Source of the DNA: Owenia fusiformis
Taxonomy: Eukaryota; Annelida; Polychaeta; Sabellida; Oweniidae
Direction of reading: 5' to 3'
DNA length: 64,000 bases
Assembly: GCA_903813345.2 (NCBI GenBank)
Contig: CAIIXF020000012.1
Coordinates: forward strand, 16,054,020 to 16,118,019
Part shown: one piece after another, positions 23,461 to 36,000 of the stretch
Position numbering within the stretch: the stretch's first letter is position 1
How the letters are laid out: each line of letters opens with the position of its first letter
Notes under the pieces: model-generated
Databases searched by the model: none
The model's input: only the letters and a program-made list of their open reading frames with translations
What the model was told of the DNA's origin: nothing
Position numbers and translations under genes: made by a program

Positions 23461-26400
23461 TAACCCTTTGAGTGCCATTGGGCCGATTCGGCCGATGGGG
23501 AAATGTATGTCGCTAAAGTGCCAAGATCGGCCCAAAATCGGCCCAAAATAACGCGTTTATATACACAGGGAAATATGTCATCAACTGAGAATGAATAATC
23601 TATACTTATTTATTTATGTTTGTTTAGGTCGGTCTTAATAAATCGACCCGGTCTCAGTTTTATTTAAGTTGATTTAACAGACGCTGGGTATCTTACAACA
23701 TCGTATAGTAAACGCGTTTCAACAAAGTTGGCAAGGTTTAATGGAATATCGGCCCGAATATAGTAGATTCAATTATGTCCCTATGAATGGTGAATAATAG
23801 GTTACTGGTCAAGTAATTAAAGAAATTGTGTTGCAAACTAACTGAGGTAACTTTTTATTATGCTATGAACGCACGTGATTTTCGTATTTTTGCAACGCTG
23901 ATGTTTGTTAGATTGTATCTGTTAACGTAATTTAGTGTGCAAATGAAGTAAATACTTGAAATTCGTGTATTGGAAATAAGATATGCATGAATATGAATGA
24001 AACGTAATGTTTGTTTTTTTTTCATTATAAATAATTCAAACTGATATATGCCTCATATACAGTATACAATGTAGTTATACTTAACGAACGCTGGGCATCT
24101 TACAATATCGAAAAATTAATGCTTATTAACAAGCTGGCATTCAAGGATTTCGTTAATATTGGCCCAAAATGTTGTCCCTATAAACGTTGCCTTATAAGTA
24201 ACTCGTCGCAAATATACCAACGTCACTTATTTGTAAATGAGTGTATTCTTTATTATACTTTGAACGCATATGATTTTCAGTATTTTAGAACGCTTACTGT
24301 TGTCTTGAAATTGTTGCGTACTATTAACATTTTTGAAACGTGAAATTAACTGTAAGAATGTAAAACATGTATTTATCTGCATTTATCAATATAATCCATG
24401 TGAATATACAGAAATGACATTACACATTATGTATAAACTGAAAATTAAAATGAAATACTTTTGGATGTGGAAATGTGAACTGATCATTGAATAAGAGCGT
24501 CCGTTTTCGTGTTAGTACGATGGACGCTGCGGTAGCTAAGTAGGCCTACATTATGCCTTATTAAACAAATCAAACATGAAATGAGTTAACCATTTCCTTA
24601 GTTTATCTGATTTTTAACGTCCATGAACATTAAAAAAAGGCGATGTATATTTCTTTGGGTAAATAATTTGTTCCTTCGTGAGTATAGCAAGCTATATACG
24701 TATACGTTTAGGGGATCTGGATTTACAGACACTATTGTCACAGAATATGCAAACGCTGAGATGATTAAATGCAGTAGTTATAAACAGTGTGATCATAAAT
24801 ATAAAGAATCCACTATTTAGTTTTGTGTTTATTTAATACAATTAACCTGTTTTACCCTACCAGTGAAGACGATGGACTCAATTGCAGTATCATATTGCAG
24901 TAAGTACAATTTTAAAGAATTTTACATAAATAAGGGGTTTAAATTTAATGATACGAAATATTTTGTCCTAGATATCGTTTATTTCTACTCCAGGGCACAA
25001 GGGCCGATTACAGCCTATTTTCCCTGAAATTGTGAATTGCAACAATATACAGTACCTCCCTTGTACATAATTTCGGCAATGATAAATATAGAGATGGCAT
25101 CAATGTTTTTTATTCATATTAGAAGAACATATATAAAATAACAATTTACTCGCGTGCATTTAAATTCTACCGTGTGCAATAGAAGATCTAGAGTTTCTAG
25201 ATAGCTTTGAAATCTCGCTAACTCTCGTTTTTTCATGTCGAGATTTTAAGAGATTTTAAGAGATTTGCACTTTTTATCTCTCTATTTTTGATAGCATATT
25301 TGAATTAAATGACAAGTTTTCTCCAATAATAGCTTTGATTTACACAGTTGTGTCATTTAAATCATTTTCCATGACATTTGAAAAAACTTGGGCCAAATCC
25401 CCATTGGAGCAATGCTAAAATTCATTCAAACCTTGGCTAATTTGTATGACAACCAACATTTCATGTTTAATCACAATATGTACATTGACAGGGTCATACA
25501 ATAGTATGTCATTCGAGTTTCAGACAGATTCAACCAACACTTTTTGATAAATCGTGAAATTAAGTGACTATTGCACGTTTCTAGCATTGAAGTGAATGGA
25601 GGTCTGGCCCAAGTAAAGTCAAAAACAAACAAAAGTGATATCTATTATATCAGCGTTATTCAGCTATTTAGAAACTATACAATTACTCCCATGGGTTCTA
25701 GTTACTAATTAGTAATTTGGGTAAAAATATTATTTAATATTTTTAGTTTCACTTATTTTGAGCAAAAGACTTTGGGGTTTAGGTATTCTTCAGACATTCC
25801 AGAGGCGAGAATTACATAAGACCATCGAGAAATAAGAATCGAGAGATGTAAGTGCTATTTCTAAAAACTCAGTTTGGAGTCGGAAAAGTGGCTTGAGAAT
25901 GCAGGAAAACTGACCAATCAGAATGCCAGATTCCTTAGTATTTCTAAAGTGAATCTTCGATTATCGAGAAACTTTTTCACGCTCAAATTTCACCTACCTA
26001 TCGCACGTGGATCGCTTCAAAAGTGATACCATCGGGAAACTGGCAATGTAAGCTTCACTATGACATTATGCTTTTAGAAATCGATCAAAAAATGGCGGAG
26101 AAAAGACCGATGAGTGTCATTTCTGTAAAACGTGACTTTGGGGAGCTAAAGTGGATTGGGACTGCAAGAAAGTCGGCCAATCACAACGCAGCATTTCTTA
26201 AGTGAAACTTGGCATTCGAGAAATCACCTTTACTCTCCATTTCCTCCATTTTCTCGCAATTTGGTCATTACAAAAGTGGAACCATCGGAAAGCTAGAAGT
26301 ATACTTCCGAGCAAAACCATGGTATTATTTTTATCGAAGTCTGTCAATCAACGGCAGAGTTAAAGACTAATAAATTCCATTTTTTATACAGCCAGTTTCG

Positions 26401-27194
26401 AGCAAAAAAGTGGATTCAGACTGCTACAACTTTATGCAAATTAGCTAGACGTATCTAGGTTAGTAGCCCACGTATATGGGTTAGTAGGTTTGTTCTGTCA
26501 AGGCCGCGCATGTATCAATGTATAAGCAGATATCCTTTTCAGCATACTTTGAAACCGTACCTTACGTGTTCTTTCACGCAATCCACGTAGATTGAAAAAT
26601 GCTGACATATTTGGTCATTTCTATTTATTACACCTTAATTCGTATTATAGAAGAGCGGGAATATTCTTTTTCCATCTGAAAATGTACAAATGTACTTCAA
26701 CATTGGGCGAGGAAAGATTTGTACATCAAACAAACTTCATTCAAATACATGAAGAAATGAACTCATATTATCAAGAAATTCTTGAAACCTCTGTTGCAGT
26801 TGCAAAGAAGACTTTATTTCATGTATTTGGTTCTATAATACTTGCATAATCAACTGCATGCCTTCATGTACCTCATTGCAGAAAACATTTTTTAGGACGA
26901 TACTATTAAAGTTTTGTTTTTTGTGGATAATGACAAACATTCTACTATTTTCCGTAACTACCCTTATCTCCCCCAAGGAAAAATCTGTTGTTTACACTGA
27001 ATCTTTCACAGATTTCATATCGCAAACATTATCTCGAAATATAGTTGACAATGCTTTTGGTTATACTAACTGACTAATAATTGATACATCTTCTTGATAA
27101 ACGATGGAATCAGATTGTGTTCGGCCTATTGTCATAATTAAAACAATCAGTCATTAAAATCATTTAATGCTATGGGCTAATTTTGAATATCGTA

Positions 27195-27671
27195 AACACC
27201 CCAGTCACATTTGTAGCACGGCGGCCGCAAGTCGACCGCAGATCTATTAAATCGGTGAATTTCTGCGGCGAGCGTAGAAAAACTAAGCTCGCCTTGCGGC
27301 CTCCGTACGGCGAATGCAGGCCGCAGGGAATGCGTAGAAATTATGACTCGGACTTTTGTTCATTTCTGAGGTCCCCGTAGAAATCAACTGGCTCAACAAG
27401 ATTGAATCATTATTTGTCAATGTTTCACGATCACTTTCCATTTGATATTACATCCTAGCACTATGAATAACATTTATAAATTGTCCCGATGTAAATAAAA
27501 TGAAAAAAGTATTATTTATCAACAGAAATTTAAAATTCACCATGCGGCTGCCGTGGGAAATGTGACTGCAAAAGTATGAGAGCGCAGAAATTCCACGGCG
27601 AGCGTAGAAATGTTACTGGCCGCAGAAATGATAGACCGCAAGGTCGCCGTAGGAAATGTAACTGGGGTGTT
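27195..27671. mobile_element. MITE, AACACCCCAGTCACATTT termini, copy 1
   Basis: AACACCCCAGTCACATTT is inverted as AAATGTAACTGGGGTGTT. It contains GC-richer blocks with GCGGCGAGCGTAGAAA and its reverse. It is nested in the TTAA-target element. A second copy lies at 39497-39984, nearly identical over several hundred bases. Confidence 0.85.
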
Positions 27672-27674
27672 ACC

Positions 27675-28280
27675 CAAAGTAAAATTGGTTGTCTGAGTAC
27701 GTTTGAGATCAGCGTTTAGAGCAGTGCAGTGTTGATCATTTTAAGTATTATACTACGTTGAAGCATGGACGATATGAAAATGACTTTTTCATTTATACCA
27801 GGTGATGGATGGAATCAGACTATGTTCGGTCTATTTTCGTAATTAACAAATCAGTCATTTAAATAATTTATCAAAAGTATAATTGGTTGACTGAGTACGT
27901 TTGAGATATCAGTCATTTAAATCATTTGATGCTATAGGGAAATTTGGAATATTGTTTATCCAAAGTAAAATTGGTTGTCTGAGTACGTTTGAGATATCAC
28001 ACAGTATACTTTCAATAGAAAATAAAAATGGATTAGCACAGTATTGATTATTTTTAAATTTATAAGGAAAAAACCAGCCCCGCTTGTAAGGTTAGACTTT
28101 CACCTGGCCGTCATCGCCTCCCTAGATATCCAGCATGAAGAAAGTGAAAGTGTACATCATACAGAGAATGTTGCCCAATGCTAATAAGATTTCTAATGAA
28201 AACAATGCAGCTCTGCTTTCAAGGTTAGACTTTCACATGGCCTTCATCGCCTCCCTAGTTGTAGATATCCATCATTGACC
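27675..28280. repeat. Short diverged direct repeats in the TTAA-target element
   Basis: GTCTGAGTACGTTTGAGAT occurs near 27695 and 27980, with a one-base variant near 27890. GGTTAGACTTTCAC followed by CATCGCCTCCCTAG occurs near 28090 and 28225. No gene is assigned. A GC-richer stretch at 28280-28440 is open on both strands, but I recognise nothing in it. Confidence 0.6.
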
Positions 28281-29094
28281 AGCCGATCGTCAGGGTCCGG
28301 AAACTTCCTGGAACGCGGGAAAAGGACTGGTGCGTTTGTATTTGTAGTGATAACGATGCAGGCAGGGGGCGTAAATTCCGTAATGCATTCGCCAAGTGTG
28401 CCAAGGGTCTTCACTTGGACTGTTGCAGACACCACGTGTGCTGAAAATACTAACAGACTAGCATATTGACATGATTCATTTATTATAATATAACGTAATG
28501 TATAAGATGTCGCTTATACATTGTACATACTATCTTGTTGGTCACTTGTTTCGCATGTTACTAGCTTCATGTTCACGATTTAAACAAACAAGTACAAGTA
28601 GGCTTTCATAATTAAACCATGGTTCATTATACACATCACACATCACACAAATTTGAAAGAAGGAATAATAAAAGAAAGAGGATAAATATTTGTATCATAT
28701 TTTAATTTGAATTATTGTCTTAAAATATTTAATAAGCTACGCCAAATGTGTTGCGCAAGAAACAATAATTGCCATTATTAAAAGTAATTAGTTTAGTTTT
28801 CAACGTTTTTTTCTTTCAATCGTGCGATATTTCCAATGTTAATTTTAGCTATAAAACCCCTCTAAGAACTGATATATGTATTGATTAAGTGACGTTCAAC
28901 ATGTTACCATAGTAACTAAAAGTGAAAATAAAGCATTTTAACACTTGCAATATCATCAAGATAGATACCAGTGGAAGAAATATCATGGAGTGGCAAAAAC
29001 ATAAAAATCAATTTTTTTCATCAATATTAGTCGTAATTCTGTGGCATTTTGACGTCATAACAATTCCAAAAACCCCCGGCACTCAAAGGGTTAA

Positions 29095-29540
29095 AGACTT
29101 TTTGAACAAACCTCGTATAATATCATGTTTTTTTTAATCTATGTGTTACATGTTCTAACATATTTTGATAAGTTAAGGGCAAAGTGTAAAGCCAAGTTTT
29201 AAGTCATTGACAAAAAATGTCATTGGCAACAATGTTTCAACTCTTTACACTTGAGACATTGATATTTATTTACTTCAATTCAATCAGGGTTTAAGTACAA
29301 CCTACCCTGCTTTTAATTAGGCTGTTATTACTACAAGGGACTGCAAGATATTATTGCAAAATAAGAGAAAGCATAGATATCAGCATTAATATTCTTTCAT
29401 TAATTAATCTTACGAATGAAGTGATTATATTTTGTTATATATGTAAATGTCTGTTATATTTTATTATCATGACTCTTAAAATGCAGATGAAAGCTACATT
29501 CAGAATTGAGTTGAGAAAAGAAAGGACAATGAAGAATCCA
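29095..29540. other. Continuation of the P450 copy B upstream flank
   Basis: TTGAGACATTGA, CAACCTAC and neighbouring blocks align with 10015-10200 upstream of copy A. The flank therefore resumes here after the 7.6-kb insertion at 21532-29094. No gene is seen. Confidence 0.65.
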
Positions 29541-29542
29541 GA

Positions 29543-29690
29543 CCCGTAGCCAGGATTTGCCAAGGGCAGTTTTCAAAAATTTCCAGGGGGATTCATATTT
29601 TTACAATTTGGCCCACATATAGCTTAAATCACTTGTGAAGTGCTCAAAATGGTGAAAAACTACATGATTTTGAAAGAATTTTTGCAGTTT
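29543..29690. mobile_element. Truncated MITE of the CCCGTAGCCAG family
   Basis: CCCGTAGCCAGGATTTGCCAAGGG and the following GGTGAAAAACTACATGATTTTGAAAG match the complete copy at 57668-57867. The right terminus is missing. Confidence 0.72.
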
Positions 29691-29939
29691 CCACGTTGTT
29701 AAAGTTTCCACTTTTACAATTGTATCATGAAATTCTTCTATATTGTATATATTAGAGTCATTTTGCACGAACGCTTCTCAGGAGAAGTGATTTTATCATT
29801 TTTACAGGAAATTTATTACAGACATAGTATCACATTCTCACATGCATATATAAAATTTCAGGACCGTGTGCAATATACTTCCTGAGATACATTTACTCTA
29901 GGATTTGATCCAATGGATTCATGGTTTATGAGGTCATTT

Positions 29940-30610
29940 AATTGAATTACTATTAAGAGGGCCCTCTTAATTTTGCAAGGAATATTGATTTTTTCATTTT
30001 TCTTCTTAGCATTTTTTCTCCAACTTCCAGCTAGGTTTCAGTAATCTACTATACCATGGGAGATTTGGGTCGAACTTGTTGGGAAATTACTTTATATTCA
30101 GGTCAAGGGTCAAAATCTAGGTCAAATTTTTTCTACGCTCCTAAAAATGGTCAACAAAAATTCAATATTTTGAGCTGAAATTTTTGATTACAGATAGCAG
30201 AGATTATGCTCATAGTGAAAGCAGAAAATTTATACATGGAATTTTGTCCTCGTTTTGAGATATTTGCGTCCCAAAAAATGCTCAAAATCGTCTTTTTCAT
30301 TTTGCTCCAAATTGACTAGACTAGGTCAAAGAAATTGATTTTTCAAATAGATTTTTTGGATTCCAATTTAGGTATATTCAATCCCAAAAGATTTACTGAG
30401 GCCTAAAAAAGTAAAATTTGCAAGGTCAAAAGTCAAGGTTATCAAACTAAATCACGAACTGTGTTATCTATGTTTCTCAAAATTGGTGACTACAAATTAA
30501 TATTTCCGCCTGAAATTCTGGGAAAGCAATACTTTAAAGCTTTTATACGGTTTAGTAAATCATAATTTTCAGAAATTTTGCTCCAGTTTTGAGATATTAG
30601 AGCTCAAATA
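29940..30610. repeat. Relic of the AGGTCA-rich Helitron-like repeat
   Basis: The phrases TCTCCAACTTCCAGCTAG, AGGTCAAAATCTAGGTC, CAAACTAAATCACGAACTGTG and TTTTGAGATATTAGA match the block at 47209-54708, with more divergence. One dispersed copy, no ends resolved. Confidence 0.7.
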
Positions 30611-30613
30611 CAG

Positions 30614-31115
30614 CAAAGGATAGGTATCGATATGTTGAACTGAATTCAACAATGTTTTTCTCTTAAACCAGTTATTGAAAACATTATGTAAAAAAACAAG
30701 GCAGTTTATATAATGTTGACTGATTGGCAACAATTTAATGCAAAAATTATTTATATGTATTTTATATAACTGTTTTTGTTAACATTTTTTTTTTTTTTAG
30801 TGCAATTGTTTTTGTTCCTTTCTACCAATTCTTGAGAATGAAATGTCTTTCCGAACCTTGTTGGAACAAAATAGCAGATACAACATTTTCTTAGACCTCT
30901 CAATATTATAATTATGCAAAGGTAATTTTGGTTGATTAAACAAAAAGTATGCAAAAACTTAAATCAAAACCCCCCAAAATAGATAAAACTTAAGATAAAT
31001 CTTTTACTTTATTAACAAGATACTTTTTTAAAATCAACCAAATTTTCCTTTGTACCATTACAATATTGAGAGACCTAAACACGTTGTGTTTATGTCGTTT
31101 TGTTCCAGTGAGGTT
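30614..31115. mobile_element. Truncated copy of the GATATGG foldback family
   Basis: It starts AAAGGATAGGTATCGATATG and contains the pair TTAGACCTCTCAATATTATA and its inverse near 31060. The far end is missing and TTAGGG-like repeats follow. Confidence 0.72.
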
Positions 31116-31119
31116 AATG

Positions 31120-31335
31120 TTTAGGTTTTGGTTAGCATTAAAGATGATGTTAGGGTTAAAACTAGGGTTAGGGTTAAAGCTAGGATTAGGGTTAGTGCTT
31201 GAGCTAGGGTTAGGTTTAGGGCTGGGGTTATGTTAAGACCTAAGGTTGGGGTTAAATCTAGCGTTAGGGTTAAAACCAGCTAGGGTTAGGGTTAGAACTA
31301 GGCTTAGGGCTAGAGCTAGGGTAAGAATTATAAAT
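31120..31335. repeat. Degenerate TTAGGG-like interstitial repeat
   Basis: GGGTTAGGGTT, CTAGGGTTAGG and close variants fill about 200 bp, mixed with GCTAG spacers. It resembles decayed metazoan telomere-type repeat but is not a clean array. Confidence 0.75.
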
Positions 31336-31369
31336 GGGTTCTTCAAGGATGTGTTGGGGCAGGTGTCAG

Positions 31370-32000
31370 TTAATATTCAAAGCTGAACAAACACACAGGT
31401 GTTATTGTTCTGTTCGAACCATGTACACTAATGGAGTTTAGCTTCAGGTGAAAATACTAATATCTTGTCTGTTTTATGGTTGAGAAAAACAAAGCTGTCT
31501 CATTGCCCTAAAGGTTGCTGACATGCCAATTAGCATATCAGTGATCTCCCCATGTCACTTTTACCGGGGGTTCCCCCTACTTGAAACCAAAGGCCCCCCA
31601 GTTGGCACCCATTTGGAATCTGCACTTCAACTTCTGATTTGAAAAATGAGTGAAGTTAAAGCACCTACACTGAGATATTGTGAGCGTAGCGAGTGCTGAT
31701 TTTTTCAGACTTGAAATCTTGCACCCAGTTGAAAAATTTTTTAGGGGAGAACACTGCATATATATGAATACTAATATATATGGACTCATGAATGAGATTA
31801 TGAAAAACATGTTTGTTTTTATTTATTGTGTCACCACCACAAGAGGTGACATATTGTTATTGTCTTAAACTTATTATTGGATTGTGTTCAGCATTCTGCA
31901 GTTGGTGTTCAGCAGTTGATATTAGGCCGTCAGCATCTGAATGCCTTCTTTTAATTAATTTCATTTTAGTTATTCTTACCTGTGTGCCATATTCACTTTG
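31370..32000 (-). pseudogene. Relic of a third P450 copy (exon 4 end and intron 4)
   Basis: 31370-31530 matches the intron between exons 4 and 5 of copies A and B (TTGTTCTGTTCGAACCATGTA, AGCTTCAGGTGAAAAT, GGTTGAGAAAAAC). 31955-31992 matches the exon 4 splice-donor zone (TATTCTTACCTGTGTGCCATAT, minus strand). Order and orientation agree with the intact genes, and the rest is deleted or replaced by MITEs. It lacks the insert at 4697-5408. Confidence 0.75.
31541..31945. mobile_element. MITE remnants in the P450 relic
   Basis: 31541 onwards starts CAGTGATCTCCCC, the terminus of the element at 56311-56512, and shares its TTGCACCCA-type interior. From about 31829 GTCACCACCACAAGAGGTGAC matches the dispersed repeat at 58700; related forms occur near 10200, 34872 and 40340. 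Confidence 0.6.
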
Positions 32001-32019
32001 GATGAACTCATAAATCGAG

Positions 32020-32345
32020 TTACGAAAACTAATCCGTTTTCGTAACAAAATGGCGCAACCATTATACGATAAAATTTGTTTTTCCATGATTCTGTGAGAC
32101 ATAGGCAAAATCATTCCTACCTTGGATCCACCTGGAATCCTCATAAAACCCACAGGGAATCCATGTGAAATCCACATGGATTTTAGGCACATTGATTCAT
32201 GTGGAATAGGGAAAGCTTCTCCATGTTTATTCACAAAATATCCACGTTAAAATGTGGATCAATTCACGTTGAAATAGTGTGGATTCCATGTGGAATCTAT
32301 GATTGCCACACATATCCAAGTAGATTCCATGTGGATCATATTGGG
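32020..32345. repeat. Cluster of CCATGTGGA palindromic motifs
   Basis: GATTCCATGTGGAATC-like words in both orientations recur at least eight times between about 32105 and 32340. A hairpin GTTACGAAAAC/GTTTTCGTAAC lies at 32021-32049. No gene is seen. Confidence 0.6.
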
Positions 32346-32639
32346 GTCATACAACAATTGTTTTCCTTAAAATAGAGAAAACGCTTTAGAATTACAACAA
32401 CATTCCATATTAAATCATCTGTAACATTGCCAAATGATCTTATTATGCTATGAAACTTACAGAGATAGTAGAAATGTATCTAAGTTACAAAATGTGAAAT
32501 TTTCATCATTGTATCTCAAATATTCTATAAATTAGAATAAAAATTTCAAGACTTATGGGACAACCCTAGTATGCTGGAACGAGCAGTGAACAACTTCAAC
32601 ATTCACGTTGCAGCAGTTAATCAGAACCACTAGTGATTC

Positions 32640-33000
32640 GCTCGATTACGCTCTAAACAGAGGAGTGCAAGAATCAACACAGCATTAGCCAAGCTGCATC
32701 ATAGAATGTCACTCTCTATGTATTATGTTTTAGTTGGAGTGTATAAGCAGTAAACAGAGAGTGCAAGAATCAACACAAAATTAGCCAAGCTGTATCATAG
32801 AATGTCACTCTCTATGTATTATGTTTTAGTTGGAGGGTATAAGCAGTAAACAGAGGAGTGCAAGAATCAACACAGCATTAGCCAAGCTATATCATAGAAT
32901 GTCACTCTCTATGTATTTTGTTTTAGTTGGAGGGTATAAGCAGTAAACAGAGGAGTGCAAGAATCAACACAGCATTAGCCAAGCTGTATCATAGAATGGG
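32640..33000 (+). repeat. ~96-bp tandem array containing an ANAPC7 splice acceptor
   Basis: TGCAAGAATCAACAC recurs four times. Complete acceptors TTTTAG|TTGGAG lie before 32734, 32830 and 32927, with an outer partial unit near 32640. The exon-proximal unit (32927) is the true exon; upstream units reproduce the exon's first ~75 bases, then drop into intron and stop codons. Confidence 0.93.
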
Positions 33001-36000
33001 AATGGACAGGTCGGCAGTCACAGGATATAAAGAGGTTTTAAAGTAAGTTCCTCATTAAACTGTTTATGGACAGATGTTATCCTGTACAGATAATTATCCT
33101 ACTGAAAATGGTTTGTTAGGGATATAGAGAAGCTAAATGTCCTTTCATCTGTTGGGACAATAGCTCAAATACCAGTTGATGTATTTTTTTCAAATTTTAT
33201 AGGCTAAGATCTTATACACATTGTTATTCTGTTATCGAATTTGGTGTGGTGTGCTATTTTGGTCATATTTCCTGTCAAAAAGGCTTCAGGCTTTTGAAAC
33301 TCTGTTTCATAAATATGTATAATTGTTATTAGTATATTGAAATGGCTTGCTGTTGTCAAGTCTCACCCTTACAACTCAGTTACACACCAAAGTTTAATAT
33401 TATTTACATACAAATATTTATAATTGTTATTATTAGTATATTGAAACAACAATTCGATAGTGAATGCTATGAACTCATATCAGTATAATGTAGGAAGAGC
33501 AATATTTAACGTAAAAAGTACACCAGCTAGAGATGCTCTACTTGGTGACGTAGGTTGAATGTTATAGATAAACATAAAATATATATTATTTTATACATTT
33601 GAAAAATAGAGCTGTAAAATGGAGTTATAGCGATATGTTCTCTAACTTTAAAGCAAAGAAAAACTCAGTATGGCCATATATTGATTGTGTGTCAAAGATA
33701 TTAACTGCCCATGGGCTAGATGGATGTATTTCATCTGAAATTGCAGACTGATATGACACATTTCTCAAGATCTCAAATGATCAGAGAAAATCTGAATTTA
33801 TTGAAGCAATCGATGATAAAAAGTCTTTAAACCTCTATAGAAAGTTGAAATTTCATACGAATAAAAAGAAGTACCCCGTGACTATGTTTCTGGCCAGAAC
33901 AGGCTGCTTTAACCTTGAGGAAGACAGAAAAAGATGAAAAATAAGTAATGGTATTTGTAAATTATATGTAACTTAAATGTTATAGATGATCTCATGCATT
34001 GTTTCCTCCTTGCCCTCCTTTGAATGTTTTTTCTTGGCAAAAAATGTTCACTATATACAGGTTTTACTGTAACACTCAAATTGAATTATGAATATTCGAA
34101 GAGGACATTTAAATCTACAGTATGTAAAAAAATAAAAATTGCCCAAAGCAGGTGTAACATGCAGTAGACCAATTCAATAAAAGACAAGTCTCAGTTTGGA
34201 GAAAAAAGTTCATCAGTCTACTGCACTAATAATTTTTTTATGAAAAATAAAGAAATAACATCCAAATTGAATTATGGATATTCAAAAGAGGACATTTAAA
34301 TCCCAGACTTTATCAATTACAGCCTAAAATTAACATAGAGAAACGTACTTTTCAGATTTCAAGAAGAATAAGGACCATATTTACCTCATAATTAGACAAG
34401 AGAGACAATCACTCTTATTTTTCGTGTTTACAACTCTGTCAAGATATCAAAGTAAAAGTGGTTAGATCCGATCAGTCAAACCAATCAAAAAAGCATTACT
34501 CCATATACAGTAAAAGTTAAAAGATCCCTTGACCTGATGTTTATTTTACATAACAAGGTTTTGTGACATGATGTCTTACTTTGAGAACAGTATTAGTATT
34601 TTGTTTTGTTTACTCAGTAAATGTGGATTCATTCTTAGATCATCAAGGTGAAGTTGGAGAATCAAGCTGAAGATAATTAAGAAAACAAAAGTGTCAAGTT
34701 GCTAATAATCATGGATACGATTTGAATGTAAACTTAATGATGAGAATATATGATTATATTAAGGATAAGTTATACAATAATGATGTTATACAATATAGTG
34801 AGCACATTCTAATTATCTCAATTAGCAATGATTAACGACTTGAATATCAAGTAAAAGGAACCCAATGCAGAGGTGACATATTGTTAAGGTTTCTCACTTT
34901 TTCTGAATGGCGATGGCGTCTGTAACAAACTTGTAACTTTCCTGTAATAAGATTCTTATTATAAAATCTTACAAAATCCAATAATAGACTAGATGCGAGT
35001 AGAAATAATTTTGATTTATGTCATTAAATATTCAAAATTCAGTCAAAGTGATGTCATATTTGAAATCTCCATGTAAAAGTACATCTAGGAACATGGTTTT
35101 GAAAATTGTTTATCAACTTTGAAAATTTGATTTCTTGTTCGGGTTGACCCCATAGACCCCATGCTGCAAAGCCACAAAAAGTGAAATATCTTTTCTTGTA
35201 TTGGACAGATGACATTTCTTTTACTGGACATATTTTAATTTGTATAACTATAAGATGCATAAGGGTTTTATGAAAATTGAACCACTAAAACAGATGTAAT
35301 TTAAGTTAAAGTGAACTTTCTACTATACCCGCCATGCTATCTGACCCGAATGAGCCACCTGGTGGTGAAACTGTTAACTATCCTACTCGCCTCTGCGTTA
35401 TTAAAAATGTACTGTTAGACTGGCTTCCAATTTTTCAAAGTCATCTACAAGATCTCAGAAGTTCAAATCTCACTTTAAATTTGAGATTTGACCTTCAATG
35501 ACCTTCTCGAGGTCAAAAAAGGTCAAAGAGGTCTTTTTTTAACTTACCTGAAATTGATCAATTTTTTCAAAATCATGTTCTAGTTCTCGGAAGTTCAAAT
35601 CTGACTTTAGATTTGACCTTCAATGACTTGCTCAGGGTAAAAAAGAACTATATATTTAATAACTCAAATACCAGTCGTAAGATTTGGTTCAGATGTTATT
35701 TTGATGCCCAGGGACAAAGGAAGTCTGCTAAAAAGACGTTTTCAAGATGGCAACTGAATTTCAAAATGGTCACCATTTTTTGTAAAAACATAATCTTTGA
35801 TAATTCAAATACTCAGTGGAGAAGGAATTTTCTAAGATGGCAGCATATTTTTGGGTGCTAACTTCAAAGACAAAATTTTAAGATAACCATCAATGTCAAA
35901 CATCCTGATTATACACTAGCAAGTTTAAAAGGAGATTTATTTTGTTATTTTGGACATCTAAATTGAAATATGAATTCATTTTTTGATTTGAAAAATTATA

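Larger units (their letters stand above)
23464..29090. mobile_element. 5.6-kb TTAA-target (piggyBac-like) element without visible transposase
   Basis: It begins CCCTTTGAGTGCC and ends GGCACTCAAAGGG, with TTAA at 23460-23463 and 29091-29094. Terminal CCC and a TTAA target are typical of piggyBac. The interior has a direct duplication (CGCTGGGTATCTTACAA near 23685 and CGCTGGGCATCTTACAA near 24090) and small unassigned frames, none recognisable as a DDE transposase. Paralogous copy A lacks this DNA. Treat it as non-autonomous or decayed. Confidence 0.82.

Noticed and set aside
26592-27073. Two consecutive plus-strand frames of 85 and 71 aa
   Set aside because: No domain, no homology recognised, and they lie in the TTAA-target element. 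I could not support a transposase.
28244-28469. Overlapping frames on both strands in a GC-richer patch
   Set aside because: Neither translation shows a recognisable domain, and the patch lies in a decayed transposon with local duplications.
31120-31335. Chromosome end
   Set aside because: The TTAGGG-like repeat is degenerate, only ~200 bp, and unique sequence continues on both sides.
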